Shown here one piece after another: positions 36,356 through 48,600 of a stretch of DNA of 64,000 nt. This stretch comes from Pipra filicauda (Eukaryota > Chordata > Aves > Passeriformes > Pipridae), in contig NW_024104444.1 in the NCBI RefSeq assembly GCF_003945595.2, forward strand, positions 62,001 through 126,000, written 5' to 3'. Made by a program: the position numbers and the translations under genes. Within the stretch, counting starts at the first letter, position 1. Each line of letters starts with the position of its first letter. Below the pieces are notes generated by a model. It saw nothing but the letters and a program-made list of their open reading frames with translations. It was not told the origin of the DNA and did no database searches.

Positions 36356-38634
36356 TGAGGAAGTTAGCCACATTTATAATAAGCAGTGCTTTTTATTAGC
36401 AGCTGTCCTGGTACAGGATGGGCACCAATCCTTAACTGCATTTAGGAAGCAGAAGAAAGTGTTGCATCAACTTCATCTGTCTCCGTTGTTTGTTAAGGGA
36501 ACATGCACAATCTCGTCTTTGCGCTTCTTTCATCCTGTTTCACCTCATTGATCCCATGTTTCTCTGACTCTGCTGCTCACAGTGCTCTCTCTGACCTCTT
36601 CTTCCACTCAGCTCTCTGCCTTCTTTCATGCCATTTGAGCTAGCTTTTCCCATCTCCTTCCTCTGGATCTTGTCTTAAAACCCATGAGGGTGCTATCCTG
36701 ATCTTCTCACCACTTGTGTTCCCAAGCCCTCTTTCTTCTCAACATTGATTGTAATTTGTTTTGATCTGTTAACTCATAAGACCTTTTGGCCAGCAATCTT
36801 AATTCTTTCAGCAGTTGTCAGATAGTTTGCCGGCAAGCTGATGAAACGTTGTGTCTATGTGGTGATAAGTACTAAGCTTCAATTTCAGTGGTGTCCTTCA
36901 CTTAAGATATCTGTGAGAGGAGGTTAGTGCATGTCTCCATCTAAATGTAGGACGTACAAAGCTTAGGAATGTTAACTCCATAGACAGAGGGTTTGTTGAG
37001 GTGGAGTTATGCAGAAGAGACAGAGTACGAGAAGATAGAAGATGCAACCCTCTGAACAGTTTTAGTGCATAGATTCTCAGAGCTGCTGTTACTGTCTCAG
37101 GGAACAAGCCTCTGCCCTTGCTGCTATGGTATACGAGGGCCCAAAATAGGCTCACGTTTGGGGTAGATCTTATAAAAGTCATGAAAAGCAGAATGCACTT
37201 CACCTCTAACCCCATAACACAGTTGCCTACTCTACACTATTTGGACGTTTTTCTGGTGGCCACTGGTTTCAGAGCATCACGCTTTTGTCCTGCCTGTAAC
37301 TTTTTGGCTTGGCATACCTACCTCTGTCTGTGACTGGAGCAAGTGTCTCCTTAAGGTGTTTCTGCCTTCAGTGTGCAGATCTGTGACCTTCCCACAGGCC
37401 CCAGGGGAAGGATAATAGGGGGATTTTTTTGGACAGATTTCTAACAGAAAGAGCTACGGGCAAGAAATCTGTGCATGATTAACATGTCCCCTAAAAAAGC
37501 AGAACTTCATACGTTACTATAAATTAACAACGTTGCATCAGAAATATCTCCCTCATCAGTTTCTCCTTCTAATTGGAATAACCTGGTCAGGTCACAAGAT
37601 AAAAGCCTGGTGTCAACACTGGGACGCCATTCAAATAAAGAAATTATGAGCTAGTATTTTTCTTGAACCAATAACAAATTTACTCTCAGAAAACAAAACT
37701 AGCCAAAAAGAATTAAAGCAAGACAAAAAGGTACTAAAACAAGAGTTGGAAATTTTACAAAAGGAATTACAACAGTACCTGGATTTTTCCCAGAAATGGC
37801 TGAAGTGATTTGCAGGCAGAGGTGAACTTTCTGTTGGAGCAATGACTACAAAATGTCCTAAAAAACTGAGAAGGCCAGCTGTAAAATTTCCAGTCTGAAT
37901 AGGTAAGCCCAAAAAGGTAAATGGTATCAATACAGCCATAGATGCTTCAAGGTAGGGAGACACCAGCTGGAAAACCACTAGCAGGGATAAGGACGAACAA
38001 GGACTTGCTAAATTTCAGCTCCAGGAATAAATGTCTGGTCAGAGGCCCATCATTGTAGCCAGCCATACAGACATTCAGTTGGGCCAGTCGAAGAGCTTAG
38101 GTAAAAAACAGTTACTGCAGTTCATCTGCCTGGTTGCCAAAGTCAAAGAGTTCCGTGGGAAAGGCTGGACTTTCTGAGGTCAAATAATGCAAATACCTAA
38201 TATCTTTTAGGGAAAACTCTGTCTGAGATTTACTTTGCCAAGTATAATGTCATGGGCTTAATGAAGGCTAATGAAGATTGAGAAGAAGACGAAGTTCTAG
38301 CAGCAAGGTTGAGTAGCCATGCCTGGATAGTGGTGTGGCTCTGATTTCCCCAAAAGAGGCTTCAAAAAGATGCTTCGTGATTAGAACCATCCACAGATCT
38401 GAGTTGTTCCAGGTATGAAAAAGGAAAGAGAAAATCCTACCTGAACTGCAAGAGAAGCTGCAGAAACTTGTGTTTCTGAAATGAGCAGATGACAGCAAGG
38501 GCTTTCAAGGATAAACTGGAGAGAGATCAATTACAAGGTGCTCAACTGGACTTAGGCTTTCACACTATGGTCAGGGAATGGCAGCAAAAGGCGCTCCAAG
38601 GGGTTTCCGGAGTTTATTGTGGAAACTGCCCCAG
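36356..38634. other. Unique DNA with possible old coding relic
   Basis: A pyrimidine-rich stretch spans about 36480-36760. At 37662-37805 the plus strand keeps a 48-codon open frame without an ATG. It is rich in Lys, Glu, Gln and Leu with heptad-like spacing, as in a short coiled coil. Stops follow in every frame. It could be a decayed retroelement fragment near the LTR, but no conserved retroviral motif is visible. Confidence 0.25.
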
Positions 38635-39073
38635 CATCCTGGTTCCAGCCAGGACAGGGTTAATTTTTGTAGTAGCCAGGAGGGGCATGTCTGGGACTTG
38701 GAGGTTATTCTATATCATCCCAGGTCATTGCTGGGGGCGGGGGAAGGGAGGCTCTTCCAGCTGGAGCAACGTGTGGCACGGTTAGATATTGTCAGTTTTT
38801 CTCGTCATATAGTGGTGAGCAAGCGTGTGTGAATCCTTCACCTTTTGTACACCATGATATTAATATTGTTGCCGTTACTATAAGTTTTCTTATCTCACTG
38901 CTGCCTCTAGTAAATTGTTCTTATCTCAGCCTGTGATTTCTACCTTTTGTGCCTCCAATTCTCCTCTCCAGCCACCAAAGGGGAGGTAGGAGAGGGGAGT
39001 GGGAGAATGGTGTGTGGTTTGGAGTATGTCAGTGGAACACTAAATTGTGGACTACCATCCCTAAACCATGACA
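38635..39073 (+). mobile_element. Avian ERVL-like LTR, probably solo
   Basis: The 5' end reads TCCTGGTTCCAGCCAGGACA then GGGTTAATTTTTGTAGTAGC. The 3' part has AAATTGTTCTTATCTCAGCC and TAAACCATGACA. These match, from memory, the conserved ends of a widespread avian ERVL LTR family. The termini are imperfect inverted repeats (CATCCTGGTT against TGTCATGGTT read inward). No tRNA primer-binding site follows, no polypurine tract precedes, and no second LTR is seen, so I infer a solo LTR. Target-site duplication is not clear. It has no coding capacity. Confidence 0.8.
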
Positions 39074-42000
39074 CCTGGGCAGACCATCATTTCTTCATAG
39101 AGAACTTCTCTTTCAGCTCAGGGAATGAATGGACATCAAACTGAAGAAGCAAAACTCAGGGATGTGTAAAGGGAGCAACATACCATTTTGATTTCAAGCT
39201 GGACAGCTAAAAACAATTATGGGAATTTTGGGGGTTGAATGTGTAACAGAATTGATGAAATGTGAAGGAATTGTAGACATTCTCTCAAACCTTACATTTA
39301 TTAGACCAGACAAGCCCAAAAGACTAGGGATTTGGGAGATCCAAAACAGAGCCTCCTAATTGATTTCAAATGGATTTCATCTGGACAATGTGAAGGCATC
39401 CAAAACTGGAAAACCAGATTCTGAAACTGGGACCTCTGTAATTTGAACAAGAAGTATGAGTACCTGAGGTAACAGATGAACCAATAAGTGAATTAGAGCT
39501 TATCATACCTAGTAAAAATAGAAAAATTATATTCCAAATATGATTTTTGGTAGTTTCTTTTGAAGATGTGTGCTAGCTGAAACAAATGAAATAAATGAGT
39601 TTATAAGTGCAGGAAGGCTTAAGCTTTCTTTAATTTTGTTTTGTTAAAATGTGGGAAAAATTTACCATAACTTTGACTGAAATAAGGTGATTTTTCCCAT
39701 TTTGGTGATCTGAGCTGAGGGAAAGGATGTATGTCAGGTTATCTCTTTCAGATCAGTATGTCAGCTATCAGCCTTTAAGATAACTTTCAGAGGTAGATAA
39801 TCATGTGTTTTCACATAGAAAAAAAGGTGACACAGAAAAGAGGCTTTTCTCGATATTTTTTGAGAAGCGTGAGGGCAGGGGTACGAACAAGTAAAAAAGA
39901 CACAAATCAACCTGAGAGCAACAGAAAGTACATCTTTGTTTCACAAGGAGTTGCAAAAGAAGCTTCAAGCAAGGAAATTGCCTATCTCTAAATCCTTCTC
40001 ATGTCAAGAAGTCAGGCTTTGGTACATTTATGTAACTATATTATATATATGTAAATAAACAGAATTTTATCAAATACACCACCTACATCACCAATTTCCC
40101 CTCCTAGCTGGCATTACATAGATATTTGGCTACCTGCTTACATCTAAAGAAGTCACAAAGCTGGTCACTTTCATGATGGGATTCAATGCAGTAAAAAGGA
40201 TTAGTGATAACGGGTTTTCTAGCAGAGAACTTAAATACAAAGATCTAGGCTCAAGAGAATCTTCTACCATGTTCCTTATGAACTTCTTATATGAGTTAAT
40301 GAAAAGTTTGGTTCTTAAAAGATTAATCCAGATTTAAACACACTTTTTTTCCCTAGTTGCAGTACCTAGAGAGCAACATATGTTAGAGTAGCAAAAACTC
40401 CCAGAAACATAAAAAGTGATCTAGGACTACAGGGTGAATGTTCTTTACTGATAAGGAAAGACAGGTTTGTGAAGAGGAAAACATCATGGTCAATAATCAG
40501 CCACACTTAAAACTGAGTGTCTGAGAGGCAAATTAAATAAGTGGAGCAGCACCTGATGTGGCTTATTTTCTTTCCTGCTGGACTGCTGGGTTTGGTTTTG
40601 TGTAAAAGTCTTGGATGATATCTACAGAGTCTGAAAAAGACATCCCTGACGTCTCACCTATTTATTCCTTTATTTTTCAGGTAGTCTATGGAGAGCAGGG
40701 TCTGATCCACAACAGAGGATCCTTTGAGTTGTAATGTTTACCATGCCATCTCAAGCCCTAACCACTTCATTCTTTGTAATTTGATTATTTGGTCACGCCC
40801 TGGAATGCAAAGTATTACTCTGATGTATTTGTATAAACCTAGGCTCTTCAAATACTGTAAGTAGTTGGATGATGTATGTTAATGACATGCTCTCAGTAAT
40901 TTTTATAATGCAAGATCTCAGCCCAGATTTAATGTTTAATGTCCCTGGGATTCACATTGAAATTATTACACGCATTATGTATTCCATTCCTTGGACTTAG
41001 AATTAATTTCAAAACAGAGCAAAAGTGCATCGTATTTGTTTTCTTGAGGGAGTTTGCATCAGTAACAGTTTATTTATTCTGGAGTTTCTGAAGTTAGAAA
41101 TACCTTTTCCCTTTGCTATCTTTGATCTATCCTGACGAATTGTGCAGAACATTTCATTTCTGTGTCCTGTCTTAGTTATGTCATTTTCTTGTTCACTTCA
41201 AAAATATTTATCCTAGCAAAATTTACCTCCTTAAACAAAGGATGCAGGTTGTCGCAAAACAGTCTCATAGAAACTTTGACATAAATCTGTCTGCCAAAAA
41301 TAAGCAGAAGAAACATAGCTGCTTCTCTATGTCCCCTTTATGGAAGACTGCATAGGAGAATTCACAATCTGCATTGCTTTGATCGATCTTTCAATCTTTG
41401 CATTGGTGATGTTTCTAATACAGGGGCTTAGCCTCTGGAATGGCTCCAAACAGAATGGAACAAAGCAGCTAAACGTGTGTTAGGTTGTGATCTGAGTACT
41501 CTCAGGCAATAAATCTTTAATTTACAAGATTGGCAAGTGTCTCAAAATTAGAATTAAAGGAACATTTAGCATTAGTGATGTTCTCAGTGTTGTGAGGAAT
41601 TGCTTTCCTAGACAATTTTGAAAGACTGGGTCTTACTTCCAAGCATACTTCTAAAATACCTACTAAATCCACTAAGCCACCCTTTTGTTTCCCTCTTTCT
41701 CAAAAATCAAGCCTAAAAGGCAGTAGAAAGATGTAAAAGAGGAAAGGAAGCTGAAGCTCACATTTATTATAGTTCCACCTGATGGGACGATTTGTTCTAG
41801 CTTCTGTCCACCGTGTTGTCCCTGAGCAGGCCTTTTAGCTTGAACAGTGCAGAGAGAAACCCCAGTGTGAACTAGTCTGCTTAGTAAAAGGGAATTTTCC
41901 CTCAGGTATGAGAACAGCATGATGGTGATACTATTTGGGTGTGTAGGGGCAGAACAATCTCCCATGGTGGCTGAAGGAGGGTTTCAGGGTTACCTACACA

Positions 42001-43833
42001 GGTAAGTTTAAACCTCAGGTATGAACGGTTGCTTGGCCGCACAGTCCTTCTAGGGTAGAGACACAGAGGGTTTCCCACCTAATTTCTCCTCCAGGCATGC
42101 TAAGCCCAAAGCTATCTGGTTCCCTGTTTCCCCTTTCTGTATGATGTATCACATGACCAGGTGAGCACTGCACAGTTGGGATGCTGAAATGGACCCACCT
42201 ATTTCGCAAAAAGTGCCAACAGGCTCCCCAAAATAGCTTATCCTCCCCACTTGTTATGAATTTTCCAGTAGGTATTCCCTTAATAGCTCCAACATCACAC
42301 CAGGCAGAGCAAGGAGTAGAAATAATGCCTCCTCTCATGTAATGACTCCATGAAGTTTTCATATCAAGTAGAGCAGGAACTGAAACATCCCGAGTGCCCT
42401 AATCCCCCTGCCGTTCCTCCATACTTGCTTTTCCTGGCTAGTTAATTCTCTCTTACAAAGTAGAGCTGCTTCACTGGAGACAAATTGGGAACAATCCCCC
42501 ATAGTCCCTGGCCCGTTAGTTGTGGTATTCCCCCGTGAGATGTAAGCTTGAAGCTTTTTCCAGTAAAGAAGTGAACTAAGGTCTTCTACAGCCTGACTGA
42601 AAGATACAGCCACTGAAATGAAGCACATCTCCAAAGGACTGTGTTCCTGCCAATGTGCCTTCCATATGCAATTACCTTCTCCACCCTGCTCTGCTTTGGG
42701 ATGGGGAAGAAGTGGGAATTTGGCCCTGAATGAATGACTATTAGCTTCTTTCTCAGACAGGAAAAGGACAGGGACGTACAATAAGAATATTAATTTTAAT
42801 GAGAAACTCAGACTGGCAAGAAAAGTTTATTGGCAGAAGTGAAATTAGTTTTTCTACATAAACAGTTAGTGGTGTCGAGGGACCAGTCATTCATTGCCCA
42901 GAAGGAAAAAACAAAACAAAACACAAGAGTCTTTAAGGGTCCTTACTCTCAAGAATGCTCTTCACTGTTTAATGCAAAGAGGATTTGCTTTGTACTTCAG
43001 CAAAAATCAAGTATGAAAAGTATCATCCCTTTCCAGCATTTTGAAGCAGTAAATATCCAAATGCAACCAAGTACTTCAGACTTCTCTCTTGACCCTTCCC
43101 CTTCTTCCACAGAGACACATGCTCACATTCTCTACATATTTATTTTTTAAAGCCGTTTCCTAAATCAGAAGGTGCATTAACTGTAAAAATGTTAATGTTT
43201 ACAATCCCATCCAGATCCATTTCTGGTTTGGTCCATGCTTGCAAGACTCACCTTTCCTTGTCTTGCTGTTCCTCTTTCCCCCTCCCTCTTGCCACCCTGA
43301 TCTTGGAAAACAAACTGTTAAGGACAGACTGTCCTTTTTTCCCATTTCCTCCTTTTCCCCTTCCCTGAGGTAGCAGATGGAGGGAAGGGGCAAGGTCCCC
43401 CATTAGGTGAAAGATCATGTGTTTCCTGAGAGTCCAGAACCAAAGGCCATTTCTTGCCACTTGTTAAGATAACCTCTGGACTGCAAGGGCAAAATCCAGC
43501 TGAGTGGCCTACTTGGTGGTTTTCCTCTCTGTGTATTTGCTGGTAGGATAGGATTTAACCCACAGAAACCATGGAAGAATTATAGATTATACATCTTCGC
43601 AGAAGGAAGGTTTTATCTTGCTCCCACCTGATATTGTAAAGAAAAATAACAATTTATGTTGGAGAACAAGAATGCAGCCAGCGTGTCACAAAGGATGCTA
43701 ATTAGTGAAAATGATCCTATTTTATACTTGAGAGTAGAGCCAAAAAGAAAATACTCGTTGAGGCTTATTTCTTTACAGAAACCGGACTCGTCTGACAATG
43801 GGGTCTTTTGGGGGAAGAAGGAGGGTCTTGGGG
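39074..43833. other. Unique DNA, possible coding relic on the minus strand
   Basis: The sequence is mostly AT-rich without recognisable features. Between 42781 and 41672, three minus-strand open frames of 140, 115 and 97 codons follow one another with little gap, which is denser than in the rest of the window. I see no conserved domain that would name them. A weak thought of a retroviral envelope origin is not supported by any diagnostic motif. Confidence 0.3.
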
Positions 43834-43864
43834 TTTTTTGTTTGTTTGTTTGTTTGTTTATTTG
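43834..43864 (+). repeat. (TTTG)n microsatellite
   Basis: TTTTTTG followed by repeated TTTG units and one ATTTG variant. This is ordinary tetranucleotide slippage DNA; open frames across it on either strand are artefacts. Confidence 0.9.
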
Positions 43865-45562
43865 GGTAAAAACTCCAGCACAGTAAGAGGCAAATAGGTG
43901 CAGATGCTCTAATATTTGCACCTCTGCACTGTCTGATCATGATTGCAAGGAAAGAGCAGTTCCCCCACATGCATCAGCCAGATGCAGCCCCCATGTCTCC
44001 TCCTCTGCCCTTCAAGGCAATCTGCTCCTCTTACCTGTAAGACTTCTGCAGGTTATCTTTTAGAAACACTGTGGTATGTCACTGTACCTGGGATGGACTA
44101 ACCCAGGCTATGAACACTAGTAGGACAGATTACAAATTTCTGGTTTAGAGCTGGCTGAAGAAGTGCATGTTCATAGTGAAGGAGGCACATTTGACCTTGG
44201 AGACTTGTTGTGTTACTTGGCCAGGAGTTGGCACACATTAAAATTTCTTGCATTTTAATGGTGAATAGTCCCATGGTTCTGTTGCTTTTGCTTTATAATA
44301 GTCTGCCCATGCAGCCAGCCTTTGCTTTCTGCTCAGTTGCCATGAGTCTTTTTCATGACTGACTCTCAGTGTTGACTTTGAAGCAAGTCTTGACTCTAAA
44401 AGAAGCATTGGAGGCATTGAAACAGCCACTGTCACCTTGCCCATGGCTACTTTGCCTCTACCAGAGGCCAGAAAAGCCAGGATGGTGAGGACATACAGGG
44501 TGAAGCTACTGCTGGCAAGAGGTAAAAGAAAAAACAGGCAAAATAGCCCCTCCTGCACCCTGTAGCTGTTGCCTGACTTCTCTGGGCTCCAAGAAGTAGC
44601 AAGGTCAATAAGCTCCCCTTCTGAGCATTTTCCCCTTCCTCCATCCCAACCCCTTGCTCTGGTTTCTCCCTTCAGGGTGAGAGCAGCCAGACAGGCACAT
44701 CTGAGAGTCTTGGCTCTGCCTCTGCGGTGCCAACATGCATGAAGAGAGACTCATTTACACCAAGAAAAAGATGATTGTGCATCTATTGACTGATCAGAAC
44801 ACAGTTTGTCAAAGAAAGATGATTGCTTATGCATAAACATTCACTTTGGGTTTTTTTCTGAAGATAAACAGCAAATCCTACTTATGTCCAGCTGCCATGT
44901 CCTGGTAATTCTGAACACACTCAGCTTATGTATAAGTTCATCCTTTTCCTCATCTTGAAAGCAGGATAAAAATCTATCTCAGAATATATTCTGCTATAAT
45001 TAAACAAATACAGTCAAGATTCAGAGCCATCTGTATTTCATACCATACTTCCTGATGTCTCAATATCACAAACTCCAAGGAGTAACACTATACATTAATG
45101 GGAACATGTGTCGTATCTACTTGCTCTTTATGACTTACAGGCTATCTATATTATCCCCATGTCTCCAAATCTCTGAAAACAAGTGTAAATAGTAATTCTT
45201 ATTAACTGCAGAGACACCTGCACTGATATGGACAAATCTGGTCAACAGCAGGTTCCCCTGCTGTTTTACTAAGCCTGCAACATGCTCCTGTCTCTGGCAG
45301 ATGCTCCTGTTTTGTATTACTTCTAAGCAGATATCAACTTTATGCACTTTTTGAAATTCCTTTCAGGAACCAGTGTCCTTCTGTCTACCAAGGGCCTTTT
45401 GCTGGAATAAAGTAATGAAGAGATCAGGGAGGTGCCAGGAGACTGAATTTTAGTCCTGAAAATTATTGGCAGCTTTTGTAATCTTTCCATATCCCTTCTG
45501 CTAGGGATTAGCAGCAGCAAGAAGGATAGGTTTACTGGAGAAATCTTGTAAAACAAACAAAC
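43865..45562. other. Unique DNA, no gene recognised
   Basis: No exon or repeat family is recognised. CATTAAAAT at 44236-44244 and ATTTTAATG at 44252-44260 form a perfect 9-bp-arm inverted repeat with a 7-base loop, which is unremarkable in AT-rich DNA. Confidence 0.45.
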
Positions 45563-45636
45563 ATTACCAGTCTAAGCACCCACCCATTAAATACCAGTCA
45601 AATTACCAGTTTAAGCACCTAGGATTGCTAAATACC
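45563..45636. repeat. Two-copy tandem repeat, unit about 39 bp
   Basis: ATTACCAGTCTAAGCACC at 45563 and ATTACCAGTTTAAGCACC at 45602 begin two units that both end near AAATACC. It is a local duplication with moderate divergence. No function is evident. Confidence 0.6.
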
Positions 45637-48600
45637 TTTCTTGAGCACACTAATAGGTAATGCTTCTCTTCTTGAAAGCTCTGAGTATTTGTATGAAGCA
45701 AGAACAGCATCAGGGAAAAAAGTAGCATAGCATCAACCTGGGAAAATACAGCAATAAACAAACCCAAACGAATGATAAGTGGAACACTTTCCACAGTGGG
45801 TTTTGATTGTTTTCATAGTTTGTGGAAACACTGGGCTGAAGGAATCCCTTGTATCATTTAGTGCAAAGCTGGGTGATGATAGGCAACAACTTAATGTAAG
45901 TCTTTTCTTAAAATGAGGAAGCAACATCTTAACACTTTCCAGGGTCCTGCCCCCTTTTTTTTTCTACCAAACATCTGTTTCCAAACCATACTGCTGTTTA
46001 TTTGCCTCATGCAAGCTCTGAAGGGAGATATCTCCCTTGCAGAGACAGGGTACTGCAGCACTGGAGACAGCTTGGGTCTGCACAAGGCACTGCTCCTTCT
46101 GATTCAGCTCCATGCCCCCATGGCTGTCCTGAGACTCCATCCCTTTTCAGCTATTAGAACAGGACCAATATGAAGGACCAGAATCTTATAAGGGCAAGTC
46201 CTGAAAAATTTACTGCCTTCCAATGCAATGGGCCATTTTCCTTTTTGTTATGTTTCTTGGAGGAAGAGGCAACTGGGTTTTTGAGGTTTTTTAAACCTTT
46301 TGGTCCAAGAGATGCTGAAGAGGACAGTTAAGAGCTGCACACCACATACCGAGATACCTGAGTAGCTTCACCCATGCAGGCACAGCTCTGCCTATGCAGC
46401 CCAGCTGAAGACCCTGGGATCTTAGACACATACTCCCATGGATGGGTGTTTCTGGCTCAAAACCATTGTGATTAAATCACAGCATGGTATTTCCAAGTAA
46501 ATGCAGCTGATTAAGGAACAGGAAGAGTGGCTCTTGAAGCTCTGTAGAGCTTTCCTTTGTTCAGGAGCAAGAATAGATCCAATATAGATATGTAGACTAG
46601 CTACTTCTATGTCTTAAGTAGAAATATAGATGTCTGATGTACTAAACCAAAGTTTACAAGTGACATGTCAGGATGGCAAATTAGGAGCACACAGCAAAAT
46701 GAATACAAGCAGCAAAATTAAAAGGCAGCATTGTTAGAATTGTTAATTGTATGGTAATTGGAAGTCAAAGCAAGGACTATTTAAAAATCCAGGTTGTCTA
46801 CTAGGAGTTCACAGACCAACAGCACGTCAACAAAAATTAGAAAAGGAGTCCAGATTTTAATTGTAAATGGGATACTAATCAGCAGCAGCTCAGTTTCCCA
46901 AGTGTCGGTCAGAGGTGGTTGCTTGACATTTTACATTTTACTCTTTGCTTTAACAAAAGCTCACCAATGGCCTGTACAGGAGAAAGTTCCTAATAACTGG
47001 TATCTAGTACATATTTAATTACATAGCAAAAGTATCCATTTGGATAAAAGTCCAAAGCCTCACATATAAGTGCCTACATCCTAATTATGTAAACAGAAGT
47101 GCAAATACATACAAAATGTCTGCAGCAAACAGTTGCACAGTGGCAGAGGAGTTAGCATTGCATGTAGCTATTGCTACTCATTTTTCCTGCACCCCAGCCT
47201 TGATGAAACACAGGTCAAAATACAATTTTTGTCATATTTCTTGGGAAACACTGTAGAGTTAAACACCAGTGTTAATGTGTGTAATTCTCTGAGAGGCAAA
47301 TATTAAGACTTCCCTCATTACTTTCTTGTCTGCACAGGGAATGTACAGCACATTATTCTGGGGTCACACATAGGGGTTTGCATTCATTCCTTAGGATGAC
47401 ACTTGCGGCACATCGAGAACATCTCCCAAGACTTAGACCAAAGTATCTAGTACACTCTCAATGGGAGTATACTCATTTTTAGCTAAGAAATTCAGCTCAG
47501 AGAAGTTTCAACCAGATGAAGATTATCTACAAACTGAGGTAATTTCACAATGCAAACTCCCCCCTGGAGCTGAGATGAATTTGTCTCATCGCACCACAGC
47601 TAAGTGCACAAGTAACTCTACCTCCTGGGACAGGTAGGATGGCATCAGGTATTTCTTTTCTGTGTGCAGGGATGATAGAAACATAATTTGCTGAAACCTT
47701 CTCCATTTTAAGTAATTTTCTGCTATTTTGTCCATTAGCAATGGGAGAAAACCTGGCCATTGCTGAACACAGGTAGGCAATTAATACAATAATTTCTTCT
47801 TCATTGCTGGTCCCCAAGACTCCAGCACTCCTCAGCAGCTGAGGATTAGTACAACAACCTCAGTCTTCATGACTGACTCAAAAAATTTGTGTGTTCATTA
47901 AGCTTGGTCATGTAGGGCAACCATCCTCCCAGGCACTCCAGTGACCATCAGGTTGCATTTTACAAGCAATATGGATAATAATAACTCTTACAGTGCAAAG
48001 TTTCACCAGAACATACAGCTCCCAAAGGCTCCAAGTCTGAGTGATGTATTTCTGCTAAGGATTTTGCCACAAAATATTTAAATAGCTACAGAGCTTTTTC
48101 TAAGATGACCTTACAGGTTATCTCTTTAATAGCTGGGTTAAGCAATTGGGAAGGGTTTCTCAGGAATCATTCATTCATTTCAGTTCGGACTGACTGTTGT
48201 AAAGCCATCTGGCTATATATGTACCATTATCCTATACCCATCACCACAGTACCTAAGTGCCCTCTTCATGTCCCTGTTTATATTCATTATTCACAAACCT
48301 TTGTGCAAAAAGGATTTTGTTCCCTGTGCAGGTTTGGAGAAGGACTGCTCTTCATACAAATGGCCACATTCATATGTTAACATGGGTGTCTGTGCACAAC
48401 AAAATATTCATTATAAGGCCTATCTGCTATGTATCATTCATTCTTCCAGGCTTTCTGTATCCAGCCAAGAGACTTCAGTGACTGATTGCTCGCTCAGCAC
48501 CAATAACAGAAAGCAGAAGGGAACAACTTGTGAAGACCACCCCCAAATCACAAATACCCTCTTATAATAACACCTAACACAGGTAAGCCCTGGTCCCTCA

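Noticed and set aside
41672..42781. Retroviral envelope relic
   Set aside because: Suggestive Cys/Trp spacing only; no conserved envelope motif or flanking LTR was found, so it is kept as an unidentified frame cluster.
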